From: Prescottella equi
GTDB lineage: Bacteria; Actinomycetota; Actinomycetes; Mycobacteriales; Mycobacteriaceae
Reading direction: 5' to 3'
DNA length: 64,000 nt
Assembly: GCF_020171745.1 (NCBI RefSeq)
Contig: NZ_JAIVAH010000013.1
Coordinates: 310,001 to 374,000 of the forward strand
The notes below the pieces were generated by a model. That model did not search any database and was not told the DNA's origin. It saw nothing but the letters and a program-made list of their open reading frames with translations. Within the stretch, counting starts at the first letter, position 1. Each line of letters starts with the position of its first letter. Positions 1 to 7,994 of the stretch are shown here, piece after piece. Made by a program: the position numbers and the translations under genes.

Positions 1-316
1 GGGCCTCCCAGGTCTGGTCGTGCTCCGATTCGATCGAGACGAGGACGCTTCCGGGCACTGCCGCGACGGCGGTCGCTCCGGCCCGCTCGAGCGCCTGCGT
101 ACTCGGGGCAGTGGCCTGGGCCGGACCGGTGGTCGTGGCGCCGGTCGTACCGGTGGTCATGCCGGTGGTCATGCCGGTGGTCATGCCGGTGGTCGTCGTG
201 GCATTCTGCCCGCCGTCGTCGTTTCCGCCGCAACCGGCGAGAGCGACGAGTGCGGCCCCCGCGATCGCGAGTGCTGTTCCCCGGGTCCTCGATGCGGAAC
301 CGCGCGAGTGAAGCAT
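1..316 (-). CDS. PepSY-type lipoprotein, truncated by window edge
   Basis: The reverse strand reads from an ATG preceded by GGAG and encodes a short basic N-terminus, a hydrophobic stretch and a lipobox (LAGC, Cys about residue 28), so the product should be an acylated, membrane-anchored lipoprotein. After the Cys comes an acidic patch, then a Thr/Gly/Met-rich linker with TTGM repeats. The last visible 35 residues (ALERAGATAVAAVPGS, VLVSIESEHD) resemble the start of a PepSY domain. The C-terminus lies outside the window. Function is unknown; PepSY lipoproteins are often peptidase inhibitors or envelope sensors. It lies just upstream of and in the opposite orientation to nothing visible; pmmB ends 46 bases upstream on the same strand. 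Confidence 0.8.
   Translation of the reverse strand, partial: MLHSRGSASRTRGTALAIAGAALVALAGCGGNDDGGQNATTTTGMTTGMTTGMTTGTTGATTTGPAQATAPSTQALERAGATAVAAVPGSVLVSIESEHDQTWEA
150..194 (-). repeat. 12-bp tandem repeat coding TTGM
   Basis: The unit gccggtggtcat occurs nearly four times head to tail. Each unit adds four residues (Thr-Thr-Gly-Met) to the linker of the lipoprotein, so slippage would change linker length without shifting frame. Confidence 0.9.
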
Positions 317-362
317 CCTGTTCTCCGTTCCGTTGTCGCCTTCGGGTGGGAGTTCTCGACCT

Positions 363-1859
363 TCAGGATGTGCCGAGTCGATCCTCCGTCGCAAGTTGCG
401 CCCGGACGGCCGCGGCCCGGTCCTGTGCCGCGCGACGGGCAGCGGCGAGGTCCGGGGCCGCCGGCGCGGGCTCGACCACTTCGAAGTAGGCCTTGAGTTT
501 CGGTTCGGTGCCCGACGGCCGGACCGTGACGTGGAGTCCGGGGCCGGACAGGGTGACCGCGTCGGTGCGGAGCGGACCACGCAACGCGGCGAGGTCCGTT
601 GCCGCGACGGTGATTCCGGCGATCTCCGTCGGCGGGTGGGCGCGCAGCCCGGCCATCGCGCGACCGATCTCGTCCAGGTCGTCGAACCGGCGCGACACCT
701 GGCCGGTGACGTGGACCCCGAACCGTGCGGCGAGGTCGTCGAGCGCATCGAGCGGTGTCCGCCCGCCGGACTTCAGATCGGCCACGAGGTCGGCGATCAG
801 CACGGCCGCCGAGATGCCGTCCTTGTCCCGCACGACATCCGGGTCGACGCAGTGCCCGACGGCCTCCTCGTACGCGTACACCAGGCCCTCGCCGGCGCGC
901 ACCAGCCACTTGAACCCGGTGAGGGTGCGCGCGGAGCGGGCGCCGTGGGCGTCGGCGATCTTCCCGAGCAGCGTCGACGACACAATGGTTGTCGCGACCA
1001 ATGCGTCCCCGGTCGTGTGCGCGAGGATCCGCTCGCCGAGCAGCGCCCCGGTCTCGTCGCCGGTGAGCATCCGCCAGCCGTCCGGGCCGGGGACGCCGAC
1101 AGCGCAGCGGTCGGCATCCGGGTCGAGCGCGATCGCGACGTCGGCGCCGACCGCCGCGGCGAGGGCGAGCAGTTCGTCCGGCGCTCCGGGTTCCTCGGGG
1201 TTCGGGAACGCGACCGTGGGGAAGTCGGGATCGGGGTCGAATTGTGTTGTCACGGTATGGACGTCGGTGAATCCTGCGGCGCGCAGGGCGGCCACCGCGA
1301 TCTCGCCGCCGACACCGTGCAGGGGGGTGAGCGCGATCCGGACGTCGCGGCGGTCGCCGAACGGCAGTGACGCGACCCGGTCCAGGTACGCCGAGACGAG
1401 CGTGTCGTCGGCCGGGGTGACCGGAGTGCGCCGGATCTGCGAGACGCGGGCGATCACGTCCTCGATCTCCCGGTCGGCCGGGGCCGCGAGCGGGGACCCG
1501 CCGTGCATGTACACCTTGTAGCCGTTGTCGGCGGGTGGGTTGTGAGACGCGGTGATCTGCACGCCGGCTACCGCGCCCAGGCGGCGTACCGCGAACGCGA
1601 CCAGGGGAGTGGGTAGTGGACGCGGCAGCAGCACGACGTCGAAGCCCTCGGCGGCGAGGACCTCGGCCGCGGCGGTCGCGAACTCCTCCGACCCGTGCCG
1701 GGCGTCTCGGCCGACGACCGCGACACCGCCGCCGAGGCACTTGTCGCGCAGCCACTGCGCCAGGCCGGCCGTCGTGCGCTCGACGACGCCGACGTTCATG
1801 CAGTCCGGCCCGTCGCCGACCGGTCCGCGCAGGCCGGCGGTGCCGAAGCGGAGGGTCAC
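363..1859 (-). CDS. pmmB: Phosphomannomutase/phosphoglucomutase
   Basis: A 498-residue alpha-D-phosphohexomutase, interconverting hexose 1- and 6-phosphates in the cytosol. Landmarks are the phosphoserine loop TASHNP (Ser105), the Mg2+ loop DPDADR (246-251) and the C-terminal phosphate-binding RPSGTEPK. Length is normal for the family. It starts with a GTG inside a GTGA overlap with the upstream purine nucleoside phosphorylase gene, so the two are translationally coupled. The same pair is adjacent in M. tuberculosis (Rv3308/Rv3307). The coupling suggests a role in handling pentose or hexose phosphates released by nucleoside phosphorolysis; phosphopentomutase activity is possible but cannot be read from sequence. 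Confidence 0.93.
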   Translation of the reverse strand: MTLRFGTAGLRGPVGDGPDCMNVGVVERTTAGLAQWLRDKCLGGGVAVVGRDARHGSEEFATAAAEVLAAEGFDVVLLPRPLPTPLVAFAVRRLGAVAGVQITASHNPPADNGYKVYMHGGSPLAAPADREIEDVIARVSQIRRTPVTPADDTLVSAYLDRVASLPFGDRRDVRIALTPLHGVGGEIAVAALRAAGFTDVHTVTTQFDPDPDFPTVAFPNPEEPGAPDELLALAAAVGADVAIALDPDADRCAVGVPGPDGWRMLTGDETGALLGERILAHTTGDALVATTIVSSTLLGKIADAHGARSARTLTGFKWLVRAGEGLVYAYEEAVGHCVDPDVVRDKDGISAAVLIADLVADLKSGGRTPLDALDDLAARFGVHVTGQVSRRFDDLDEIGRAMAGLRAHPPTEIAGITVAATDLAALRGPLRTDAVTLSGPGLHVTVRPSGTEPKLKAYFEVVEPAPAAPDLAAARRAAQDRAAAVRAQLATEDRLGTS

Positions 1860-2641
1860 AACCGGGCCAGCAGGTCGTGGAGCAACGCGCCCATACGGCC
1901 GGCGGACGCCTGTCCTGCGGCGAGCACCTCGGCGTGGTCGAGAGGATCGCCGGTGATGCCGGCGGCGAGGTTCGTCACGAGCGAGACGCCGAGGACCTCC
2001 GCATCGCGCTCGCGGGCCGCGATGGTCTCGTGCACGGTCGACATCCCGACCAGGTCCGCGCCCAGAGTGCGGAGCATCCGGATCTCCGCGGGCGTCTCGT
2101 AGTGCGGCCCCGGCAGTCCCGCGTACACCCCCTCGGTGAGCGTCGGGTCGATCTCGCGGGCCAGGGCCCGCAGTCGGGGACTGTAGGCGTCGACCAGGTT
2201 CACGAACTGCGCCCCGACCAGCGGGGACCGCGCGGTGAGGTTGAGGTGGTCGCTGATGAGGACGGGCTGCCCGACGCTCATGCCTTCACGGATGCCGCCC
2301 GCGGCATTGGTCAGGACGACGGTCTCGGCGCCGGCCGCGATCGCGGTGCGCACGGGATGCACGACGCGCGCGAGCTCGTGCCCCTCGTAGGCGTGCGCGC
2401 GGCCGAGCAGGACCAGGACGGGGGTGTCGCCGACGCGGACCGACAACACTGTCCCGGCGTGTCCGGAGGCGGACGGTGTGGCGAACCCGGGTAGGTCTGC
2501 CATCGGCACCGCGGCGACCGGTTCGCCCAGCGCGTCGGCCGCGGCCCGCCACCCCGAGCCGAGGACGACCGCGGCGCGATGCTTCGCGATCCCGGTGCGG
2601 TCGGCGAGGACGTCGGCGGCCTGCTGCTCGAGTGTGCCCAT
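1856..2641 (-). CDS. punA: Purine nucleoside phosphorylase
   Basis: Trimeric-type purine nucleoside phosphorylase, cleaving (deoxy)inosine or guanosine with phosphate to free base and pentose 1-phosphate in purine salvage. Visible motifs include VVLGSGW near the N-terminus, the HAYEGH and TNAAGG blocks, [12 protein letters not shown], and VGMSTVHE followed by VTNLAAG. I chose the ATG ([12 protein letters not shown]) over a GTG eight codons upstream at 2665, because orthologues begin near here and neither has a clear ribosome site. It is the first gene of a coupled pair with pmmB and is divergent from the crotonase gene. Confidence 0.93.
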   Translation of the reverse strand: MGTLEQQAADVLADRTGIAKHRAAVVLGSGWRAAADALGEPVAAVPMADLPGFATPSASGHAGTVLSVRVGDTPVLVLLGRAHAYEGHELARVVHPVRTAIAAGAETVVLTNAAGGIREGMSVGQPVLISDHLNLTARSPLVGAQFVNLVDAYSPRLRALAREIDPTLTEGVYAGLPGPHYETPAEIRMLRTLGADLVGMSTVHETIAARERDAEVLGVSLVTNLAAGITGDPLDHAEVLAAGQASAGRMGALLHDLLARL

Positions 2642-2682
2642 GAACGGACACAGTAGTGGCGGCACGCGATGTTACTCGCGGG

Positions 2683-2695
2683 TAGTATCGCGGCC
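2683..2695 (+). promoter_or_regulatory. Leaderless -10 hexamer for crotonase gene
   Basis: TAGTAT followed by 7 bases and then ATG, with no Shine-Dalgarno sequence between. This spacing puts transcription start at or next to the A of the start codon. Confidence 0.6.
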
Positions 2696-3394
2696 ATGCC
2701 ATACCTGAATCGCCAAGGCGACGTCTTCGTCCTGTACCTCGGCAACGAGGGGGAGACGGACAACGAGAACCGGTTCCATCCCGACTGGATCGACGCCACG
2801 CACGCGTTGCTCGACGAGGTGGAGGCGCACGAGGGCCCCGCCGCGCTGGTCACCACGGCAACCGGCAAGTTCTACACGAACGGCCTCGACACCGACTGGA
2901 TCTTCGGCAATCTGGACAAGCTGCCCGGCTACCTGGATCGGGTGCACACTGTCTTCTCGCGTCTGCTGACCTTCCCGATGGCGACGATCGCCGCGGTGCA
3001 GGGACACGCGTTCGGGGCCGGCGCGATGCTGGCGGTGTCGCAGGACTTCCGGGTCATGCGCAGCGATCGCGGCTACTACTGCCTGCCCGAGGTCAACCTG
3101 AACATGCCGTTCACGGTGGGGATGTCGTCGCTGCTCACCTCTCGGCTGGCGCGGCAGACGGCCGTCGAGGCGATGACGACGGGCCGTCGCTACGGCGGAA
3201 CCGACGCGCTCGCGGCGGGCATCGTCGACGACGCGGTCGAGGGCGATCTGCTGCTCGACACCGCCGTGGCAAGGGCGTCCGCGCTGGTCTCCACGCGCGG
3301 TGCGAACCTCTCCGGGATCAAGCGGGGCATCCATCGCGAGACGCTCGAGGCCCTCGACACGAAGACCGACGAGAGCAACTTCAAGTTCGGTTAG
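2696..3394 (+). CDS. Enoyl-CoA hydratase/isomerase family protein
   Basis: A 232-residue crotonase-fold protein. The oxyanion-hole block AAVQGHAFGAGAML lies in the middle (about 100-113) and is followed by the SDRGYYCLPEVNL segment typical of the family. The position of the usual first catalytic Glu cannot be assigned confidently, so hydratase or isomerase activity is open. Sequences starting TNGLDTDW resemble the short actinobacterial and plant delta3-delta2-enoyl-CoA isomerase-like group. The start sits on a leaderless promoter; a longer version with nine extra residues from an upstream ATG is unlikely. It is divergent from purine nucleoside phosphorylase and 37 bases upstream of amiB1. Confidence 0.85.
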   Translation: MPYLNRQGDVFVLYLGNEGETDNENRFHPDWIDATHALLDEVEAHEGPAALVTTATGKFYTNGLDTDWIFGNLDKLPGYLDRVHTVFSRLLTFPMATIAAVQGHAFGAGAMLAVSQDFRVMRSDRGYYCLPEVNLNMPFTVGMSSLLTSRLARQTAVEAMTTGRRYGGTDALAAGIVDDAVEGDLLLDTAVARASALVSTRGANLSGIKRGIHRETLEALDTKTDESNFKFG

Positions 3395-3431
3395 CCGGGG
3401 CCCGGCCCACCGGAGTGAGAGACTGGGGACT

Positions 3432-4601
3432 GTGAGGTCAGGATCCCCTGCAGTATCGGAGGCGGTGTCGGCCGCGCGATCGGATCTGATCGCGCTGTCG
3501 CACTCCATCCATGCCGAACCGGAGTTGGCGTTCGAGGAGTTTCGCAGCGCCGCCAAGCTCGTCGACTTCCTGCGTGGCCGGGGCTTCGACGTGCGCACCG
3601 GGGTCGCGGACCTGCCCACCGCGTTCGAGGCGAGCTTCGGCAGCGGCGATCTGGTGGTCGGCCTCCTCGCCGAGTACGACGCGCTGCCCGAGATCGGTCA
3701 TGCCTGCGGGCACAACATCATTGCGGCGTCCTCGGTCGGCGCCGCCCTCGCCCTCGCGCCGATCGCGGACGCGCTGGGCATCACCGTCCGGGTGATCGGC
3801 ACACCGGCCGAGGAGACCGGTGGCGGCAAGGTGCTCATGCTCGAGCGTGGCGTCTTCGCCGACGTCGCCGCGGCGCTGATGGTGCATCCCGGACCGTTCG
3901 ACATCGTCGGGGCCACGTCGCTCGCGCTCGCCGACCTCGCGATCACCTTCACCGGCCGGGAGGCGCACGCATCCGCCGCACCGGAATTCGGGCGTAATGC
4001 CGCCGACGCCGTCACCGTCGCCCAGGTCGGGTTGGCGCTACTGCGGCAGCACCTCGCGCCCGGTCAGCAACTGCACGGCATCGTCAGTGACGGAGGCGCG
4101 GCGCCCAACATCGTGCCCGCGCACGCGGAGATGCTGTACTACCTACGTGCAAGGACTGCGGACTCGCTCGACGAGTTGACCACCCGCGCCGAGGCATGTT
4201 TCGCGGCCGGGGCGCTCGCGACCGGGTGTACCCACGAGATCCGTACGGTCTCGCCGCCGTACACCGAACTGCGGCCCGACCCCTGGCTGTCCGACGTGTA
4301 CCGCGACGAGATCGTCGACCTCGGTCGGACCCCGTTGTCCGCCGAGCTGGAATCGTCTCGGCCGCTGGGCAGTACGGACATGGGCAACGTGACGCACGTG
4401 GTGCCCGGGATCCACCCGGTCGTCGGACTCGACTCCGGCGGGGCGGTGACGCATCAGCCCGAGTTCGCGGCTGCCGCCGTCAGCGAGTCGGCCGACCGGG
4501 CGGTGCTCGACGGTGCGATCGCTCTGGCACGCACGACGATTCGCGCCGCGCTCGACGAGGAGCAGCGGGCGCGACTGCTGGAGGGGGTGGAACGCCGGTG
4601 A
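3432..4601 (+). CDS. amiB1: M20 family amidohydrolase, AmiB1-like
   Basis: A 389-residue zinc-dependent amidohydrolase of the M20D/aminoacylase group, like AbgB. Metal-site motifs are EYDALPEIGHACGHN (about residues 80-95) and GTPAEETGGGK. The C-terminal half carries the dimerization domain and the STDMGNVTHVVPG block. It should cleave an N-acyl or N-aroyl amino acid in the cytosol. Start is a GTG with a weak GGGG ahead. Its stop overlaps the GTG of the next M20 gene (GTGA), the same amiB1-amiA1 pairing as Rv3306c-Rv3305c. Substrate is unknown; the pair resembles the AbgA/AbgB p-aminobenzoyl-glutamate hydrolase subunits in arrangement. Confidence 0.88.
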   Translation: MRSGSPAVSEAVSAARSDLIALSHSIHAEPELAFEEFRSAAKLVDFLRGRGFDVRTGVADLPTAFEASFGSGDLVVGLLAEYDALPEIGHACGHNIIAASSVGAALALAPIADALGITVRVIGTPAEETGGGKVLMLERGVFADVAAALMVHPGPFDIVGATSLALADLAITFTGREAHASAAPEFGRNAADAVTVAQVGLALLRQHLAPGQQLHGIVSDGGAAPNIVPAHAEMLYYLRARTADSLDELTTRAEACFAAGALATGCTHEIRTVSPPYTELRPDPWLSDVYRDEIVDLGRTPLSAELESSRPLGSTDMGNVTHVVPGIHPVVGLDSGGAVTHQPEFAAAAVSESADRAVLDGAIALARTTIRAALDEEQRARLLEGVERR

Positions 4602-5749
4602 ACGAGGATGTCGAGAAGTGGCTCGCCGAGCACACGATGGACCTGTCGCGGTGGCGCCGACACTTCCACGCGAATCCGGAGTTGGCGCGGCACGAGTTCG
4701 CGACCACCGCGTTCGTCGCGAGTCAGTTGTCGGCGGCCGGGATGTCGCCGTTGCTGCTGCCCGGTGGGACGGGCGTGATCTGTGACATCGGTCCCGGCGG
4801 CATGCGGATCGGGTTGCGCGGCGACATGGACGCGCTACCGATGCAGGAGGCGACGGGAGCGCCGTACTCGTCGACGGTGCCCGGGGTGGCACACGCGTGC
4901 GGTCACGACGCGCACACCTCGATCCTGCTCGGGACGGCGCTGGCGTTGAACTCGCTGCCGCAGTTGCCGATCGGGGTGCGGTTCATCTTCCAGCCGGCCG
5001 AGGAGGTCATGCCGGGCGGTGCGATCGACGTGGTGTCCGCCGGTGGGATGCAGGGCGTGTCACGGATCTTCGCGCTGCACTGCGACCCTCGGCTCGAGGC
5101 GGGCAAGGTGGGGGTGCGCGTCGGGGCGATCACCTCGGCGGCCGACACCGTCGAACTCGTCCTCGACTCGCCGGGAGGGCACACCTCACGCCCGCACCTG
5201 ACGACCGATCTGGTGTACGCGATCGGCACCGTCATCACGGGACTGCCGGGCATGCTCAGCCGCCGTATCGATCCGCGCAGCGGGACGGTGATGGTGTGGG
5301 GTGCCGTCAGCGCAGGGCAGGCGCCCAACGCGATCCCCCGCAGCGGCATCCTCACCGGAACCGTGCGCACCGGCGACCACGACACGTGGGCGTTGCTCGA
5401 GCCGACGGTCCGCGAGATCGTGCACGGACTGCTCGCGCCCACCGGGGTGCGCTACGAACTCAACTACCGGCGCGGGGTGCCACCGGTCGTCAACGACGAG
5501 GTGTCGGCGCGGATGCTCGAGGACGCCGTCCGCGCGATCGGGCCGGATGCTCTCGCCGACACCCCGCAGTCGGGCGGCGGTGAGGACTTCTCCTGGTACC
5601 TCGAGGAGGCGCCGGGTGCGATGGCGAGGCTCGGGGTGTGGTCCGGGCACGGACCGCAACTGGACATCCACCAGCCCACGTTTGACCTGGACGAGCGGGC
5701 GCTGGTCACCGGCGTCCGGGTGCTGACCAACCTGGTGCTGCAGTCCTGA
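4598..5749 (+). CDS. amiA1: M20 family amidohydrolase, AmiA1-like
   Basis: A 383-residue M20D amidohydrolase of the IAA-amino acid/hippurate hydrolase type. Motifs are RRHFHANPELARHEF near residue 20, RGDMDALPMQE, VAHACGHDAHTS (metal ligands Cys, His, Asp/His), FQPAEEVMPGG and the late GGGEDFSWYL. It is coupled to amiB1 through a GTGA overlap and probably co-regulated. The two proteins differ enough to have distinct substrates or to form a heteromer. Cytosolic, no signal peptide. Confidence 0.9.
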   Translation: MNEDVEKWLAEHTMDLSRWRRHFHANPELARHEFATTAFVASQLSAAGMSPLLLPGGTGVICDIGPGGMRIGLRGDMDALPMQEATGAPYSSTVPGVAHACGHDAHTSILLGTALALNSLPQLPIGVRFIFQPAEEVMPGGAIDVVSAGGMQGVSRIFALHCDPRLEAGKVGVRVGAITSAADTVELVLDSPGGHTSRPHLTTDLVYAIGTVITGLPGMLSRRIDPRSGTVMVWGAVSAGQAPNAIPRSGILTGTVRTGDHDTWALLEPTVREIVHGLLAPTGVRYELNYRRGVPPVVNDEVSARMLEDAVRAIGPDALADTPQSGGGEDFSWYLEEAPGAMARLGVWSGHGPQLDIHQPTFDLDERALVTGVRVLTNLVLQS

Positions 5750-5771
5750 CCGCGCGAGTCCTGACCGCGAG
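5742..5771. repeat. 15-bp tandem duplication at amiA1 stop
   Basis: AGTCCTGACCGCG occurs twice with a 15-base period, the first copy containing the amiA1 stop codon. It fills the short gap to the convergent next gene. No function is apparent; it looks like a small replication slippage. Confidence 0.6.
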
Positions 5772-6242
5772 CTACGAGGTGCCGGGGCCCACGTTGCGGC
5801 TGTTGCGGGTGCGCAGGCTCCGGACGTAGTCGGACGGGGCGCCGGCGATCTCCGCGGCGTCGGCCATCACACCGAGGTAGCGGGCCGAGGGCAGGCCGCC
5901 CTCGTAGGCGTCGAGCACGTACAGCCAGGCCAGGACGGGTCCGTCGCCGGTGTCGACGCGGAGCCGGATCTTGCGGTGGATGCCGAGTTCGGAACCCTCC
6001 CAGCGATCCAGGCGCTCCTCGTCCTCGGTCGGCACGTCGTACAGGACGACGAAGACGCCGGCGTCCGGATCGTCCTGATCCTCGACGACGGTCGCGAGGG
6101 CGCCCTCCCAGCCGATGTCGCCGCCGCTGAACGTCAGTCGCCAGCCTCGGAGCCACCCGGTGCCCGACATCGGCGAATGCGGGCAGCGCTCGAGCATTTG
6201 TTCCGGGTGCATGTTGGACCCGTAGGCGGCATAGATCGGCAC
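5772..6242 (-). CDS. Gamma-glutamylcyclotransferase-like protein
   Basis: A 156-residue protein of the GGCT/AIG2-like fold, beginning MPIYAAYGSNMHPEQM; the YGSN loop is the signature substrate-binding element of the family. The later YDVPTEDEERLDRWEG segment matches the family's central region around the catalytic Glu. Corresponds by position and length to Rv3304. Actual substrate is unknown; glutathione is not the actinobacterial thiol, so another gamma-glutamyl compound is likelier. Starts with a GTG on a leaderless-type promoter and is divergent from lpdA. Confidence 0.8.
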   Translation of the reverse strand: MPIYAAYGSNMHPEQMLERCPHSPMSGTGWLRGWRLTFSGGDIGWEGALATVVEDQDDPDAGVFVVLYDVPTEDEERLDRWEGSELGIHRKIRLRVDTGDGPVLAWLYVLDAYEGGLPSARYLGVMADAAEIAGAPSDYVRSLRTRNSRNVGPGTS

Positions 6243-6255
6243 GGCGGCAAGCCTA
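6243..6255 (-). promoter_or_regulatory. Leaderless -10 hexamer (TAGGCT)
   Basis: On the reverse strand TAGGCT is followed by 7 bases and then the GTG start of the cyclotransferase-like gene; no ribosome-binding site intervenes. Confidence 0.55.
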
Positions 6256-6420
6256 ATCCGTCCGCTCGGAACTCGGGAAGCGGGAGAACCGTCCGGCGCA
6301 CGATCCGATGTACTCGGCGCTCGAGAGGGGGCCGTTGCCTGCGTGTTCCCGGTCACTGGAATAGCGTTGTAGGCGGGCCTGGCTGGAGATCCCGGCCGTC
6401 GAGGCAAGCTTGGAGGACGA

Positions 6421-7827
6421 ATGACCCGGATCGTGATCATCGGTGGCGGACCCGCTGGATACGAGGCGGCACTGGTGGCTGCCCAGCACGGCGCCGCGGT
6501 TTCCTTGATCGATTCGGACGGCATCGGTGGCGCGTGCGTTCTGTTCGACTGTGTTCCGTCGAAGACCTTCATCGCATCCACCGGCATCCGCACCGACATG
6601 CGCCGCGCCACCGACCTGGGAATTTCCCTCGATCCCTCGAGCGCGACGATCTCGCTGCCCGAGATCAACTCCCGCGTCAAGAACCTTGCGCAGGTCCAGT
6701 CCTCCGACATCCGCGCCCGCCTCCAGAGCGTCGGCGTGCAGTTGCTCTCCGGCAAGGCCGAGCTGATCGATCGGCAGGTCGGCATGGCGGCGCACCAGGT
6801 CCGCGCGACGCTCACCACCGGCGAAGAGAAGGTCCTCGACGCCGATGTCGTCCTCATCGCGACCGGCGCGAGCCCACGCGTGCTGCCGGGTGCCGTGCCG
6901 GACGGCGAGCGCATCCTCACGTGGCGCCACCTGTACGACCTCGAGGAACTGCCGTCGCACCTGGTGGTCGTCGGTTCCGGCGTCACTGGCGCCGAGTTCG
7001 TGTCCGCGTACACCGAGATGGGCGTCAAGGTCACCCTCGTGTCGAGCCGTGACCGCGTCATGCCGCACGAGGACGCCGACGCGGCCCTGGTCCTCGAGGA
7101 CGTGCTCGCCGAGCGTGGCGTGACGCTGGTCAAGCACGCGCGCGCCGACGCCGTCGAGCGCACCGAGGACGGCGGCGTCGTCGTCAAACTCTCGGACGGG
7201 CGCACTGTGTACGGCAGCCACGCGCTGATGGCGGTCGGTTCGACTCCAAACACCGAGGGCCTCGGGCTCGAGAAGGTCGGTATCGAACTCGACCAGGGCG
7301 GCCACCTGCGGGTCGACCGCGTCTCGCGCACCGCCGTCTCGGGCGTCTACGCCGCGGGTGACTGCACGGGGCTGCTGCCGCTGGCCTCGGTGGCCGCGAT
7401 GCAGGGCCGGATCGCGATGTACCACGCGCTCGGTGAGGGTGTCAGCCCGATCAAGCTCAAGACCGTCGCCTCGGCGGTGTTCACGCGTCCCGAGATCGCC
7501 AACGTCGGCGTCAGTCAGGCCGCGATCGACAACGGCGAGGTGCCGGCGCGCACGGTCATGCTGCCGCTCAACACCAACCCGCGCGCCAAGATGTCCGGTC
7601 TGCGTCGCGGTTTCGTGAAGATCTTCTGCCGCCCGGCCACCGGTGTCGTCATCGGCGGCGTCGTGGTGGCGGCGACCGCGTCGGAGCTGATCCTGCCGAT
7701 CGCGATCGCGGTCCAGAACAACCTCACCGTCAACGACCTGGCGCAGACCTTCTCGGTGTACCCGTCGCTGTCGGGTTCCATCACCGAAGCGTCGCGTCAG
7801 CTGATGCGCCACGACGACCTGGACTGA
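6421..7827 (+). CDS. lpdA: LpdA-type flavoprotein, NAD(P)H quinone reductase
   Basis: A 468-residue FAD/NAD(P)H pyridine-nucleotide-disulfide oxidoreductase. FAD dinucleotide motif GGGPAGYEA at 8-16, second Rossmann VVGSGVTGAEF, and a late FAD motif YAAGDCTG. A redox CX4C pair is present at Cys39/Cys44, but the C-terminal His-Glu dyad of true lipoamide dehydrogenases is absent: the region reads YPSLSGS with Tyr447 and Gly452 in those places. It therefore resembles Rv3303c LpdA, a quinone reductase without lipoamide activity, except that I recall Rv3303c as lacking the first Cys. Good ribosome site (GGAGG, 6 bases before ATG). Cytosolic; monocistronic, ended by a strong hairpin. Confidence 0.88.
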   Translation: MTRIVIIGGGPAGYEAALVAAQHGAAVSLIDSDGIGGACVLFDCVPSKTFIASTGIRTDMRRATDLGISLDPSSATISLPEINSRVKNLAQVQSSDIRARLQSVGVQLLSGKAELIDRQVGMAAHQVRATLTTGEEKVLDADVVLIATGASPRVLPGAVPDGERILTWRHLYDLEELPSHLVVVGSGVTGAEFVSAYTEMGVKVTLVSSRDRVMPHEDADAALVLEDVLAERGVTLVKHARADAVERTEDGGVVVKLSDGRTVYGSHALMAVGSTPNTEGLGLEKVGIELDQGGHLRVDRVSRTAVSGVYAAGDCTGLLPLASVAAMQGRIAMYHALGEGVSPIKLKTVASAVFTRPEIANVGVSQAAIDNGEVPARTVMLPLNTNPRAKMSGLRRGFVKIFCRPATGVVIGGVVVAATASELILPIAIAVQNNLTVNDLAQTFSVYPSLSGSITEASRQLMRHDDLD

Positions 7828-7885
7828 TCGCGAAGCATCCCGACATCTGGGAAGCGATTTCCATATCGTGGATCGATTGTGAAAT

Positions 7886-7921
7886 GATGCGAGGGGCCGA
7901 GAACCATCGGCCCCTCGCATC
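7886..7921 (+). terminator. Hairpin terminator after lpdA
   Basis: A perfect 15-bp inverted repeat (GATGCGAGGGGCCGA and its complement) with a 6-base loop, about 60 bases after the lpdA stop. No T-tract follows, as is common for actinobacterial hairpin terminators. Confidence 0.8.
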
Positions 7922-7994
7922 GCTCTCCGCCCCGTGGATCCGGGACGACCTGGGTGTTCCTGCCTTCGTCCCTCATCGACCACGGAGTCGTCGT

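Noticed and set aside
333-1370. Long open frame antisense to pmmB
   Set aside because: No domain, low-complexity composition, antisense to a clear enzyme gene.
181-1755. Long open frame overlapping pmmB in another frame on the same strand
   Set aside because: Arg/Pro/Gly-rich composition is that of a shifted frame in G+C-rich DNA; pmmB has full catalytic motifs.
5742-5771. Possible attachment site or transposon footprint at the 15-bp duplication
   Set aside because: No integrase, terminal inverted repeats or composition change nearby; simple slippage explains it.
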